In this document: positions 28,033 through 37,212 of the stretch, piece after piece | Position numbering within the stretch: the first letter of the stretch is position 1 | How the letters are laid out: the number at the start of each line of letters is the position of its first letter | Source: DASPWW01 sp963803425 | Lineage (GTDB): Bacteria; Actinomycetota; Thermoleophilia; Solirubrobacterales; 70-9 | NCBI GenBank assembly: GCA_963803425.1 | Contig: CAWDMA010000002.1 | Location: 248,001 to 312,000 of the forward strand | DNA length: 64,000 bases | Direction of reading: 5' to 3' | Made by a program: the position numbers and the translations under genes | The notes under the pieces: model-generated | Database searches by the model: none | The model's input: only the letters and a program-made list of their open reading frames with translations | What the model was told of the DNA's origin: nothing

Positions 28033-28769
28033 GCGGGAGCCTCGCTCGGCTCGGAGACCGCCTTCAGGTAGACGCCCTCGAGCGTCGGCGAGTCGTACTG
28101 GCGCTTCAGGCCCTCCGGCGTGCTGCGCGCGAGAATCCGGCCGTCCGCGATCAGGGCGATGTCCTCGCACAGGGCCTCTGCCTCCTCGAGGTAGTGGGTG
28201 GTGAGCACGATCGTCGTCCCGCGACTGTGCAGAAGCCGGATGTACCGCCACAGCTCCCGGCGCAGCTCGATGTCCACGCCCGCGGTCGGCTCGTCGAGGA
28301 TCACGAGGCGCGGCTCGTGCAGGAGCGCGCGGGCGAGCAGCAGCCGGCGGCGCATCCCGCCGGACAGCTTCGGGGTGCGGACGTCGGCCTTCGCGCGCAG
28401 GTCGAACACGTCGATCATCTCCTCCGCGCGGGCAGCCGAAGCCTCCCGGGTGAGCCCGTAGTAGCCGCCGTGGTAGAGGAGCGACTCGCGCACGCTCAGG
28501 AACCGGTCGAGGTTGGGGTCCTGCTCCGCGAGCCCGACCATCCGGCGCGCCTCCAGGCTCGCCGCGGGCCGTCCGAACACCGATATCCGGCCCTCGGTGA
28601 CGCGGATCAGATTGCAGATCGCGCTGATCAGGGTCGTCTTCCCCGCCCCGTTCGGACCAAGCAGGCCGAAGAACTTCCCGGCCGGCACCTCGAGATCGAG
28701 GCCGCGCAGGGCGACGGTGCCGTCGTCGTATCGCTTCCCGAGGCCGGTGACCGAGAGAGCGGGCTGCAT
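28029..28769 (-). CDS. ABC transporter ATP-binding protein (DrrA/ABC-2 type)
   Basis: 246 aa. Walker A GPNGAGKTT at about 39-47, Q-loop LAEQDPNL, signature LSGGMRRRLLLARALL, Walker B LVILDEPTAGVD, and H-loop TTHYLEEAE, the complete ABC set. It energises the downstream permease. The C-terminal extension (about residues 215-246) is short. Confidence 0.95.
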   Translation of the reverse strand: MQPALSVTGLGKRYDDGTVALRGLDLEVPAGKFFGLLGPNGAGKTTLISAICNLIRVTEGRISVFGRPAASLEARRMVGLAEQDPNLDRFLSVRESLLYHGGYYGLTREASAARAEEMIDVFDLRAKADVRTPKLSGGMRRRLLLARALLHEPRLVILDEPTAGVDIELRRELWRYIRLLHSRGTTIVLTTHYLEEAEALCEDIALIADGRILARSTPEGLKRQYDSPTLEGVYLKAVSEPSEAPA

Positions 28770-28861
28770 CGCTCAGTAGTTAGCAGGCACGGGGCCAACG
28801 GGCCGGCCCGGCGGGTGGCGACCGTTAGAGTTCCCGCCGCACAGGGAAGAAAGGGAGCTTC

Positions 28862-30016
28862 TTGTCCGCCGTAGTCGCACCGCCATCCCTCGCGGCATCC
28901 GGCGCATCCGCGGGAGTCGAAGCGCCGGCCCAAGCCACGCGAACGGCGATCCAGGACCTCGGGACCATGCCGGGCCTCGTGCTCGCGTTCACCTCCGGGA
29001 TCGATCCGGATGACGTCGCGAGCCAGCTCGCCGCAGTGCGGGCTCCGGTGGTCGCGGGAATGACCGGCAACGGGGTGATCTCCGGTGCCGGCCCGATCGA
29101 GGTCGGCTGCGCGGCGCTCGCCTTCGAGGGCTTGGTCGAGCACGGGGTGGGCGTCGCCACCCACGCCGGCGCAGACCTGCGCGGGGCCGGACGGGCGGCG
29201 GCGTCGGACGCGCTCCGATCGCTCGGCGAGGCGGAGGGTGCGGTCCTCCTGCTGCTCTTCCTCGACACCCGCTCGGGCGATCAGTCGGACGCGGTCGCGG
29301 GCGCCTACCAGGCCGCCGGGGCGACGATCCCGATCGCGGGCGGAGCCGCGGGCGGCGCCAACCCCGCCCAGTTCCTGGAGGGCGAGCCGCTACAGAACTC
29401 CGTCGTCGCGGTCGCCCTGCGAGCGCCTGGGCCGACCGGGATCGGCGCCGCGCACGCGTGCCGGGCAGAGGGGGCGCCGTCGATCGTCACCCGCTCCCAG
29501 GGAAGGCTCGTGCTGGAGCTGGACGGAAGGCCCGCCGCGACCGTTTACCAGGAGAAGCTCGGGCTGGGAAGCGGCGAGCTCGACAACGAGGCGTTCGAGC
29601 GGGCGGCGATCACCCATCCGCTCGCCCAACCCGAACTGAGCGGGGATGAGCGGATCCGCCACGTGCTCAGGCGCGAGGGAAGCGCGCTCCTGTGCGCGAC
29701 ACACATCCCTGTGAACGCGGCGATCGAGTTCACGACCGAGGCACCCGACGAGGTCGTCGCGACCTCCTCGCGCGCGGTCGAGGAGGCGACCGCGTCGCTT
29801 CGCGGCGATCCGGTCCGCGCCGCGCTGCTGTTCGACTGCGCGGGCCGCAAGCGCGCGGTGCAGGGGGGCCTGGAGCGAGAGGTGCGCGGCCTGACGAGCT
29901 CGTTCAACCCGCCGCAGCCGCCGATCGCCGGGCTGTACACCCACGGTGAGATCGCGCGCGTTCGCGGCACGAAGGGAGACCTCAATCACGCGATCGTGGT
30001 CGTCGCACTTGGCTGA
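28862..30016 (+). CDS. FIST N/C-domain sensory protein
   Basis: 384 aa. The FIST sensory pair is suggested by an N-terminal GLVLAFTSGIDPDDVASQL, the glycine-rich VAGMTGNGVISGAGPIE, IPIAGGAAGGANPAQF, and the C-terminal LLFDCAGRKRAVQGGLEREV with PPIAGLYTHGEIARV. FIST domains are proposed to bind small ligands and often feed signalling proteins. The start is TTG 28862 with AGGGAG just upstream. The adjacent HD-GYP gene overlaps it by 8 bases, so the pair probably forms one signalling unit. Confidence 0.85.
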   Translation: MSAVVAPPSLAASGASAGVEAPAQATRTAIQDLGTMPGLVLAFTSGIDPDDVASQLAAVRAPVVAGMTGNGVISGAGPIEVGCAALAFEGLVEHGVGVATHAGADLRGAGRAAASDALRSLGEAEGAVLLLLFLDTRSGDQSDAVAGAYQAAGATIPIAGGAAGGANPAQFLEGEPLQNSVVAVALRAPGPTGIGAAHACRAEGAPSIVTRSQGRLVLELDGRPAATVYQEKLGLGSGELDNEAFERAAITHPLAQPELSGDERIRHVLRREGSALLCATHIPVNAAIEFTTEAPDEVVATSSRAVEEATASLRGDPVRAALLFDCAGRKRAVQGGLEREVRGLTSSFNPPQPPIAGLYTHGEIARVRGTKGDLNHAIVVVALG

Positions 30017-31103
30017 GCGCGAGCACGAGTCGGTCGAGCTGCGGACGCTCCGGAGGCGATTCGTGGAGGCATCGCGACGGGCGGAGGTGATCGCGCTTGC
30101 GAACGCAGCGCGCGACGAAGCCGAGCTCGGGCGAGGCCTCGTCGACGAACTGTGCGAAGCCTACGAGGCCGAGGTCGCCTTCCTGCTCGACTCGGGCGCG
30201 GGCGGCGCGGCCTGGCGCATCGTCGCTGCTGTGGGGATCGATCCGATGGCGGAGGCGACGCTGACGGGTGCCGACTGGGGCGAGGCGACAGCCGCCGACG
30301 CTCCCATGCAAGACCTCGAGCTCCCGGTCGACGGCGGCGGGCGGTACGCGACGCTGGTCGCGTCGTTCACGGGGAGCGAGGGCCGCCATGCGGTGATCGG
30401 CGTGGCGCGGCTCGAGGGTGGCCGGTTCGACGACGCCGAGACCGCACTGCTGGCAGGGATCTCGACCGGCGCCGGTCATGCCCTGGAGCGGATCTGGGGG
30501 TTCCAGGAGCGCGATCGGCTGATCGAGCAGCTCGAATCGCTCTTCCTGGGGACCGTCCAGTCGCTCGCGAACGCGCTCGAGGCGAAGGATCGCGGCACCG
30601 CCGATCACGCGCCGTCGATGGTCGACCTCGCGGTCGCGGTCGGGCGCCGTGTGGGGTTCATGGAGGGGCAGCTCGAGGACCTCCGCCATGCGGCGATCTT
30701 CCACGACATCGGCAAGTTCGCCACCCCGGACGCGATCCTGAGCAAGCCCGGCCCGCTGAACGAGGCCGAGCGAGCTCTGATCCGCGAGCACACGATCTTC
30801 GGGGAGCAGATCCTGGCGCCCGTGCCGCGGCTCTCCGGGGTGCGGAAGATCGTCCGCCACGACCACGAGCGCTGGGACGGGGACGGGTACCCGGACGGAT
30901 TGCGCGCCGAGGAGATCCCGCTGGCGTCGCGGATCGTGTTCGTGGTCGACGCCTACAAGGCGATGATCTCCGACCGGCCTTACCGCGAGGCGCTCCCCCG
31001 CGAGCACGCGATCGCGGAGCTGCGCGACAACGCCGGAACCCAGTTCGACCCGGAGATCGTGGGCGAGTTCCTCGCGGTGCTCGACGAGGGCCGGGCCGCC
31101 TGA
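30009..31103 (+). CDS. GAF plus HD-GYP domain phosphodiesterase
   Basis: About 364 aa from TTG 30009, which overlaps the FIST stop. A GAF-like sensor (about residues 30-175) precedes an HD-GYP domain: HAAIFHDIGKF (HD near residue 232), RHDHERWDGDGYPDGL (GYP near 290), and FVVDAYKAMISDRPYREAL. HD-GYP enzymes hydrolyse cyclic di-GMP or cGAMP. The usual HHE triplet reads DHE, a substitution at one metal-site position. Input from the FIST partner is an inference. A longer start at ATG 29946 is possible. Confidence 0.88.
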   Translation: MAEREHESVELRTLRRRFVEASRRAEVIALANAARDEAELGRGLVDELCEAYEAEVAFLLDSGAGGAAWRIVAAVGIDPMAEATLTGADWGEATAADAPMQDLELPVDGGGRYATLVASFTGSEGRHAVIGVARLEGGRFDDAETALLAGISTGAGHALERIWGFQERDRLIEQLESLFLGTVQSLANALEAKDRGTADHAPSMVDLAVAVGRRVGFMEGQLEDLRHAAIFHDIGKFATPDAILSKPGPLNEAERALIREHTIFGEQILAPVPRLSGVRKIVRHDHERWDGDGYPDGLRAEEIPLASRIVFVVDAYKAMISDRPYREALPREHAIAELRDNAGTQFDPEIVGEFLAVLDEGRAA

Positions 31104-31107
31104 CCCG

Positions 31108-31878
31108 CTAGCGCTGGCAGCCCTCGCACCAGTAGGTGGTGCGAGCCGCGTCGCCCTGGGCACGGGAGCGGATCGGCCGGCCGCACCGGGGGCACGCTCG
31201 GCCGGCGCGCTTGTACACCGCCCGATCCCGGCTGCCTCCGTCCATCGCGCGGCGCATCAGCGTGCGCGTGCCCGCGACCACCTCGATCAGGTCGTCCCGG
31301 TCGAGCGCGGCGACGGCGTGCCACGGGCTCACGCCGGCCGCGAAACAGCCCTCGCTCTTGTAGATGTTCCCGATCCCCGAGACCAGCCGCTGGTCCAGCA
31401 GCGCCTCGCCGAGCTCCGACTCCGGGGCGCCGCCGCGGATCGCATCGGCTCCCAGCTCCGGGGCGAACGCGGGATCGAGCAGGTCGGGGCCGAGCGAGGC
31501 GAGCTGGCGGTGGCGGCGGACCGCGGCCTCGTCGAGCAGGGCGAGGCGCGATCCACCGAACTGGACGGCGTCGTGCCGATCGGTGGACAGGACGAGCCAT
31601 GCCGACGCAACCGGCCTCCGCCACGTCCCACCCCGCGGGTACACCTGCCACGAGCCGCGCATCCCGAGGTGGCTGTGGATGATCGCGTCGGCGCCGAACC
31701 TGAGCAGGAGGTGCTTGCCGCGCGCCTCGGCGCGCTCCAGCGAGCGACCGACCAGTCGCGCCGCCGTGACGTCGGGCCGGGCGCGCGGGCTCGGGGTGAG
31801 GGCGGAGACGAGCGGCCTTCCGCGGAGCGCCGACTCGAGCCGGCGCGCGGTGCGGTGGACCACGTCCCCCTCGGCCAT
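31108..31878 (-). CDS. nei: Fpg/Nei-family DNA glycosylase
   Basis: 256 aa, base-excision repair of oxidised bases. Seen: an N-terminal EGDVVHRTARRLE, the conserved Lys in RGKHLLLRF, SHLGMRGSW, the H2TH segment LLDQRLVSGIGNIYKSE, and a C-terminal zinc finger with CPRCG and CEGCQ. The second residue is Ala (MAEGD) where Fpg/Nei enzymes have the catalytic Pro2. It lies directly downstream of lhr with 3 bases between, the same pairing as lhr-nei in Mycobacterium tuberculosis (Rv3296-Rv3297). Confidence 0.88.
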   Translation of the reverse strand: MAEGDVVHRTARRLESALRGRPLVSALTPSPRARPDVTAARLVGRSLERAEARGKHLLLRFGADAIIHSHLGMRGSWQVYPRGGTWRRPVASAWLVLSTDRHDAVQFGGSRLALLDEAAVRRHRQLASLGPDLLDPAFAPELGADAIRGGAPESELGEALLDQRLVSGIGNIYKSEGCFAAGVSPWHAVAALDRDDLIEVVAGTRTLMRRAMDGGSRDRAVYKRAGRACPRCGRPIRSRAQGDAARTTYWCEGCQR

Positions 31879-31881
31879 CGC

Positions 31882-34800
31882 TCAGGCCGAGGCGACGAGG
31901 CGGCGCGGCTGCCGGGAGAAGCCGGCGGCGACCAGGGTCGCCTCGAGCCCGGAGCCGATCACCGGCTCGCCGTCGACCCGCTCAATCGCGAGCTTCGGGA
32001 GCCGCCCGTCCGCGGCCGCCTCGGCGAGCGCCGCGAGCGCCTCGCCGAGCTCGGCCTCGTCGAGGTCGGCGAGCCGCAGCACCCCGCGCGCCCCGCGCTC
32101 CACGTACAGGTGCGGCTCCCCGTCGCGCAGCAGCACGTGCGCCCCGGGTGAGCGGCTGGGGCGGCGGCCGGATTCCCGCTTCGGCCAGCTCAGCGCCGCC
32201 CCGTACGGGTTGGCGGGATCGGTGGCGGCGAGCAGCACGTAGCCGCCGTCCCGATCGGGCAGGGAGCGGAGCCGCTCCACCGCGCCCGGGAGCGCGAACT
32301 GGGCGCCGCCGAGGCCCTCGACGAAGTAGCCCCGGCGTGCCGTGCCCAGCATCTCCAGGTTGGACAGCTCCCCGTACAGGGTCGCGAAGCCGCCCGGCAC
32401 GCCCTCGGCGAGCACCATCTCGCGGGTGACGATCCCGTACCGCTCCAGCATCAGCTCGGCCTGGGCGCGCAGCCTCGGCCCGGCCGACGGAGCGCCCTCG
32501 AACAGCGGCGCGGTCAGCGACCACCGGCCCTGGACGGCCTGGCCCGCGGCGGCGCGGCGGCGCGCGAACCGGCGCCCGCCGGCGCGCTCGGCGGAGCGCT
32601 GCACGGCGCTCAGCCGGCGCGCCCGGAGCGGGGCGAAGGCGTCGTTGGTGGCCTCGCCCGCCCACGCCAGGTCCCACAGCGCCACGTGGATCTCCTCGGG
32701 GTCGAGCTCGAGGTCGGTGACCAGGTCGACCCAGAAGCACGGCCGGGTGCCGAGCAGCTCGCGGATCGCGTGGTGGGGCTCGCCCGAGAGCGACTCGATC
32801 CTCGCGTTCGCGGGGGGCGGTCCGGCGAGCCGGACGTCCTCCCGGAAGTACAGGGCGACCCGGCCGCCGCTGCGGCCGAGCGCGCCGGCGCCGATCCACA
32901 CGATCTCGCCGCCGGTGCAGAGCTCGTCCAGCCACGCAGGCGAGTAGGCGCCGAGCCGGCGGGGAAGCACATCGCGCTCCCACACCTCGGGAGTCAGCGC
33001 GACACCCTGGAGCGGGACGAGCGCCTCCCGGAGCCGGTCGGGGCCGGCGCCGCCGGGGCGATGCGCGTCGACGTTCTGCCAGCTCGGCAGGAAGCGGGCG
33101 AGCTCGCGCTGGTCGGCGGCCTCGACCTCCTTGCGGAGGTGGGCGAGGCTGGCCCGGCGCAGCCGGCGGAGCACGTCCGGATCGCACCACTCCCGCTCGG
33201 TGCCGCCCGGGAGAAGCTCGCCTCGGACCAGCTCGCCCGCGCGCTCCAGCTCGCGCAGCACCGGCGCCGGGTCCACCCCGTAGCGGGATGCGAGCTGCGC
33301 CGTCGGGAACGGCCCGTGGGTGCGAGCGTACCGCCGGACCAGCACGGAGAGGGCGTCGGGGACGTCCTCGAGGAAGGAGTCCGGAAGCCCGCCCGGCGGC
33401 GGAACCCCGAGCGCGTCGCGGTACAGACCGGCGTCCTCGGCGGCGATCCACCGCTGCTCCGCGTTGACGCGGACCTTGACGGCGCGGCGCTCACCCTCGA
33501 GCTTGCCCAACATCGACGCCGCCGAGTAGCCCTCGACGACCCGCTGCTCGCACTCGGCCTCGGTCAGGTCGCCAACCCGGCGGAGCACCTGCTGGAGCGC
33601 GTCGCGGTCCTTCGCGCGGGCCTGCTCGGCGCGGTGCTGGAGCGAGTCGGTGACGTCGACGAGCGCCTCCGGGTCGATCAGCTCGCGGAGCTCCTCCTGG
33701 CCGAGCAGCTCCCGGAGCAGCTCGCGGTCAAGGGCGAGCGCCGCCGCCCGCCGCTCCGCGTTCGGCGCGTCGCCCTCGTACATGTAGGTGGCGACGTAGT
33801 CGAACAGGAGGGAGGAGGCGAAGGGCGACGCGGTCGGTGTCTCCACCTCGACCAGCGAGATCCGGCGCGCCGACAGGTCGCGGAGCAGCCGGTCGAGCCC
33901 GGGCAGGTCGAGCACGTCCCGGAGGCACTCCCGGTAGGTCTCGAGCACGATCGGGAAGCGGGGGAAGTCGCGCGCCACCTCGAGCAGCGACTGCGCCTTC
34001 AGCCGCTGCTGCCACAGCGGGGTGCGCTTCCCCGGCCACGCCCGCGGGATCAGCAGCGCCCGCGAGGCGTTCTCGCGGAACCGGGCGCCGAACAGCGCCG
34101 ACGAGGACAGCTCCCGGACGACCAGGTCCTCGAGCTCGTCTGGGTCGATCAGGACGAGGTCGGCCGGCGGCGGCTCGTCGGCGTCGGGGAGGTGGATCAC
34201 GATCCCATCGTCGGACCAGATCGCGTCGGCCTCGAGCTCGCGCTCGTCCCGGATCCGGGCCGCCAGCGCCAGCCCCCAGGCGGCGTGGACCCGGCCCCCC
34301 CACGGTGACAGAACGCACAGCCGCCAGTCGCCGATCTCGTCGCGGAACCGCTCCACGACGATCGTCTCGTCGGAGGGGACGACCCGGGTCGCCTCCTGCT
34401 GCTCGCGAAGGTACGCGAGCAGGTTGGTCGCGGCGCGCTTGTCGAGGTCGTACTGCCTGGCGAGCTCGCCGGGCTTCATGTTGACGGCCTCTCGCGCGAA
34501 CGCCCCGATCGCCTTGCCGAGCTCGGCGGGCCGGCCGACGCCGTCGCCGCGCCAGAACGGGATCGCGCCGGGGGTGCCCGGGGCGGGGACGACGATCACC
34601 CGGTCCCGCGTGATCTCCTGGATCCGCCACGTGCTCGCGCCGAGCAGGAAGGTCTGGCCCGGTCGCGCCTCGTACACCATCTCCTCGTCGAGCTCGCCGA
34701 CGCGGCGCCCGTCCGGGAGGTGGACGCCGTACAGGCCGCGGTCCGGGATCGTGCCCGCGTTGGCGACGGCGAGCTGGCGGGCGCCGGGGCGGCCGCGAAT

Positions 34801-36522
34801 CTGGCCCGCGGTCCGGTCCCACACCAGCCGCGGGCGGAGCTCGGCGAACCGGTCGGACGGGTAGCGGCCGTCGAGCATGTCGAGCACGTTCTCGAGCTGC
34901 TCGCGGGAAAGGTCCGAGAACGGCTCGGCGGCGGTCACGATCCGCTCCACCTCGTCGACCTCCCACTCGCCGGTCGCCGCCATCGAGACGAGGTGCTGGG
35001 CGAGCACGTCGAGGGGGTTGCGCGGGATCACGGTCTCCTCGATCTCGCCGGCGCGCATCCGCTTCGCGACCACCGCGCACTCGAGCAGGTCGGCGCGAAA
35101 CTTCGGGAAGATCCGGCCGGTCGAGACCTCGCCGAGCCCGTGGCCCGCGCGGCCGATCCGCTGCAGCCCCCGGGTGACGGACTTCGGCGACTCGACCTGG
35201 ATCACGAGGTCGACCGCCCCCATGTCGATCCCCAGCTCCAGCGAGGAGGTGGCGACGATGCAGGGAAGCTTCCCGGACTTGAGCAGCTCCTCGACGACGA
35301 CGCGCTCCTCGTGCGCGAGAGAGCCGTGGTGCGCGCGAGCGACGTCATTGCCTGCGGCGTCCTCCGCTTCGCGTCCGGGCGCCGCAGGGTGGTGCCCACC
35401 AGCATCATTGCCTGCGGCGTCCTCCGCTTCGCGTCCGGGCGCCGCAGGGTGGTGCCCACCAGCATCATTGCCTGCGGCGTCCTCCGCTTCGCGTCCGGGC
35501 GCCGCAGGGTGGTGCCCACCTTGCTCAGTTGGGGGTAGTTCGCTCTCCTGTTGCTCCCGCGCGAGCTCGTTCAGCCGCTTCGCGAGCCGCTCCGCCCCGC
35601 GCCGGTTGTTGACGAAGATGATCGTCGAGGTGTGCTCGCGGACCAGCTTCAAGAGCTCCGGGTAGATCGCGGGCCAGATCGAGCGCGGGTTGACGGCGCC
35701 GTCGAACTGCGGATCGACGCGGTCGGGCGACAGGCCGTCACCCGAAGGCCGCGCCGGCCCGTCCAGCGAAGCGCCCGGCTCGGTCATGTCCTCGACCGGC
35801 ACCTGGATCTCCAGGTCGAGCTCCTTCCTGCGTCCCGCGTCGACGATCTCGCACGCGCGCCTCGAGCCGACCAGGAACTTGGCGATCGTCTCCAGCGGGC
35901 GCTGCGTGGCTGAGAGACCAATGCGCTGGACCGGGTCACCGCCCGCATCAACCACCGCGTGCTCAAGCCGCTCCAGCGTCAGCGCCAGGTGGGCGCCGCG
36001 CTTGGACTGGGCGACCGCGTGGATCTCGTCCACGATCACGGCCTCGGCCCCGGCGAGGATCTCCCGCACCTGCGAGGTCAGCATCAGGTACAGCGACTCG
36101 GGCGTGGTGATCAGGATGTCCGGGGGATGCCTCCGCATCGCCTGGCGCTCCTTCTGCGGTGTGTCCCCGGTGCGGAGGCCGACGGCGATCTCGGCGCCGA
36201 TCCCCTTCAGCGGCGCCCGCAGGTTGCGCTCTATGTCGTACGAGAGCGCCTTCAGCGGGGAGATGTAGACCAGCCGCACGCCCTGCCCGAGCCGGTCCGG
36301 CTCGGACGCGAGCCGGTCGATCCCCCACAGGAACGCCGCCAACGTCTTCCCGGAGCCGGTAGGGGCGCAGATCAGGGTGTTCGCGCCGGAGGAGATCGCC
36401 GGCCACCCCCGCGCCTGCGCCGGCGTCGGCGTCTCGAACGACGCGTCGAACCACCCCCGCACCGCGTCGCTGAACGGCGCCAACGGAGTGGATTTCGCAC
36501 CTGCGGATCGCTTCGCGGCCAA
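31882..36522 (-). CDS. lhr: Lhr-type large DEAD/DEAH helicase
   Basis: 1546 aa from TTG 36522. ATP-dependent 3'-5' helicase linked to DNA repair. Motif I APTGSGKTLAAFLWG, motif II DEIH in VIVDEIHAVAQS, motif III SATQ, and motifs V/VI in TSSLELGIDMGAVDLVIQVESP and GLQRIGRAGH. The long C-terminal half is the Lhr-specific winged-helix/beta-barrel region. The TTG is chosen because TAACAT (36535-36530) lies 7 nt upstream and the divergent cupin gene starts nearby. Three exact copies of a 20-residue unit are inserted in RecA domain 2 between GAERLAKRLNELAREQQ and ARAHHGSLAHEER. Confidence 0.93.
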   Translation of the reverse strand: MAAKRSAGAKSTPLAPFSDAVRGWFDASFETPTPAQARGWPAISSGANTLICAPTGSGKTLAAFLWGIDRLASEPDRLGQGVRLVYISPLKALSYDIERNLRAPLKGIGAEIAVGLRTGDTPQKERQAMRRHPPDILITTPESLYLMLTSQVREILAGAEAVIVDEIHAVAQSKRGAHLALTLERLEHAVVDAGGDPVQRIGLSATQRPLETIAKFLVGSRRACEIVDAGRRKELDLEIQVPVEDMTEPGASLDGPARPSGDGLSPDRVDPQFDGAVNPRSIWPAIYPELLKLVREHTSTIIFVNNRRGAERLAKRLNELAREQQESELPPTEQGGHHPAAPGREAEDAAGNDAGGHHPAAPGREAEDAAGNDAGGHHPAAPGREAEDAAGNDVARAHHGSLAHEERVVVEELLKSGKLPCIVATSSLELGIDMGAVDLVIQVESPKSVTRGLQRIGRAGHGLGEVSTGRIFPKFRADLLECAVVAKRMRAGEIEETVIPRNPLDVLAQHLVSMAATGEWEVDEVERIVTAAEPFSDLSREQLENVLDMLDGRYPSDRFAELRPRLVWDRTAGQIRGRPGARQLAVANAGTIPDRGLYGVHLPDGRRVGELDEEMVYEARPGQTFLLGASTWRIQEITRDRVIVVPAPGTPGAIPFWRGDGVGRPAELGKAIGAFAREAVNMKPGELARQYDLDKRAATNLLAYLREQQEATRVVPSDETIVVERFRDEIGDWRLCVLSPWGGRVHAAWGLALAARIRDERELEADAIWSDDGIVIHLPDADEPPPADLVLIDPDELEDLVVRELSSSALFGARFRENASRALLIPRAWPGKRTPLWQQRLKAQSLLEVARDFPRFPIVLETYRECLRDVLDLPGLDRLLRDLSARRISLVEVETPTASPFASSLLFDYVATYMYEGDAPNAERRAAALALDRELLRELLGQEELRELIDPEALVDVTDSLQHRAEQARAKDRDALQQVLRRVGDLTEAECEQRVVEGYSAASMLGKLEGERRAVKVRVNAEQRWIAAEDAGLYRDALGVPPPGGLPDSFLEDVPDALSVLVRRYARTHGPFPTAQLASRYGVDPAPVLRELERAGELVRGELLPGGTEREWCDPDVLRRLRRASLAHLRKEVEAADQRELARFLPSWQNVDAHRPGGAGPDRLREALVPLQGVALTPEVWERDVLPRRLGAYSPAWLDELCTGGEIVWIGAGALGRSGGRVALYFREDVRLAGPPPANARIESLSGEPHHAIRELLGTRPCFWVDLVTDLELDPEEIHVALWDLAWAGEATNDAFAPLRARRLSAVQRSAERAGGRRFARRRAAAGQAVQGRWSLTAPLFEGAPSAGPRLRAQAELMLERYGIVTREMVLAEGVPGGFATLYGELSNLEMLGTARRGYFVEGLGGAQFALPGAVERLRSLPDRDGGYVLLAATDPANPYGAALSWPKRESGRRPSRSPGAHVLLRDGEPHLYVERGARGVLRLADLDEAELGEALAALAEAAADGRLPKLAIERVDGEPVIGSGLEATLVAAGFSRQPRRLVASA
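35345..35520. repeat. Three exact 60-bp tandem repeats, each containing a hairpin (copies A1-A3)
   Basis: Units 35401-35460 and 35461-35520 are identical, and the first (from 35345) is identical but for its opening bases. Each holds a 9-bp inverted repeat (35351-35359 with 35380-35388, and +60, +120) around a 20-nt core. On the minus strand each unit encodes GGHHPAAPGREAEDAAGNDA in frame with lhr. Confidence 0.95.
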
Positions 36523-36583
36523 CCCGTCGATGTTACGCCTCGGCCGGACGGGACCACGAGCACGGGCGTTTAGACTCGGCGTC

Positions 36584-37198
36584 GTGGACGAGGCGCCCCG
36601 CACCCACCGAGGCGACGTGTTGAGCAACCCGGTCACCGGGGAGCGCTCGCTCGTCCTGATCGGGACCGGCGACGACGGGGGGGACCGGCTTGCCGCCCAG
36701 CTTCACGTCACCCCGGGCGGCCGGGTCGTCGGCGAGCACTATCACCCGTCGCTGACCGAGCGCTTCAGGGTGCTGAGCGGAGCGCTCGAGGTCAGCCTCG
36801 ACGGTGAGGTGAGCCCGCTCGGGCCGGGCGGCGAGGTCACGATCCCGCCCGGGACCGTGCACGACTGGTGGAACGCGGGCGACGTGCCGGCCGAGGTTGT
36901 CGTCGAGATCACCCCGGGGCGGCGATTCGAGCTGATGATCTCCACCCTGTGGGGCCTTGCCCGTGACGGAAAGACGAACTCGAAGGGGATGCCCGGCCCG
37001 CTGCAGCTCGCGGTGATCGGGCGGGAGTTCTCCGACGTGGCCCGCTTCACGAAGCCGCCGCAGATCGTGCAGACGGCCCTGTTCGGCCCGCTCGCGGCGC
37101 TCGGCCGCGCCCGCGGATACCGGGCCACCTACCCCGAGTACATGGAGCCACAGGGACACGAGGAGCCGTCGCCGGAAGCTCTCGCGATGGTGCGCTGA
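36584..37198 (+). CDS. Cupin-domain protein
   Basis: 204 aa. A single cupin barrel is visible: GGRVVGEHYHPSLTERFRVLSGALEVSLDG (motif 1 with H-x-H and Glu) and VTIPPGTVHDWWNAGD (motif 2 with His), so one metal site is complete. The C-terminal 90 residues (LWGLARDGKTNSKGMPGPLQLAVI) are helical. GTG 36584 has TAGACT (36571-36576) 7 nt upstream, so it is leaderless and divergent from lhr. The substrate is unknown. Confidence 0.8.
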   Translation: MDEAPRTHRGDVLSNPVTGERSLVLIGTGDDGGDRLAAQLHVTPGGRVVGEHYHPSLTERFRVLSGALEVSLDGEVSPLGPGGEVTIPPGTVHDWWNAGDVPAEVVVEITPGRRFELMISTLWGLARDGKTNSKGMPGPLQLAVIGREFSDVARFTKPPQIVQTALFGPLAALGRARGYRATYPEYMEPQGHEEPSPEALAMVR

Positions 37199-37212
37199 GC
37201 CCGGTTCAGCGC
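37192..37212. terminator. Possible stem-loop spanning two convergent stop codons
   Basis: GCGCTGA (37192-37198) and TCAGCGC (37206-37212) are complementary over 7 bp and contain both TGA stops. There is no T-run, so activity is uncertain. Confidence 0.4.

Noticed and set aside
35345..35520. CRISPR-like array
   Set aside because: The 60-bp units abut without spacers, lie inside an open lhr frame and no cas genes are present.
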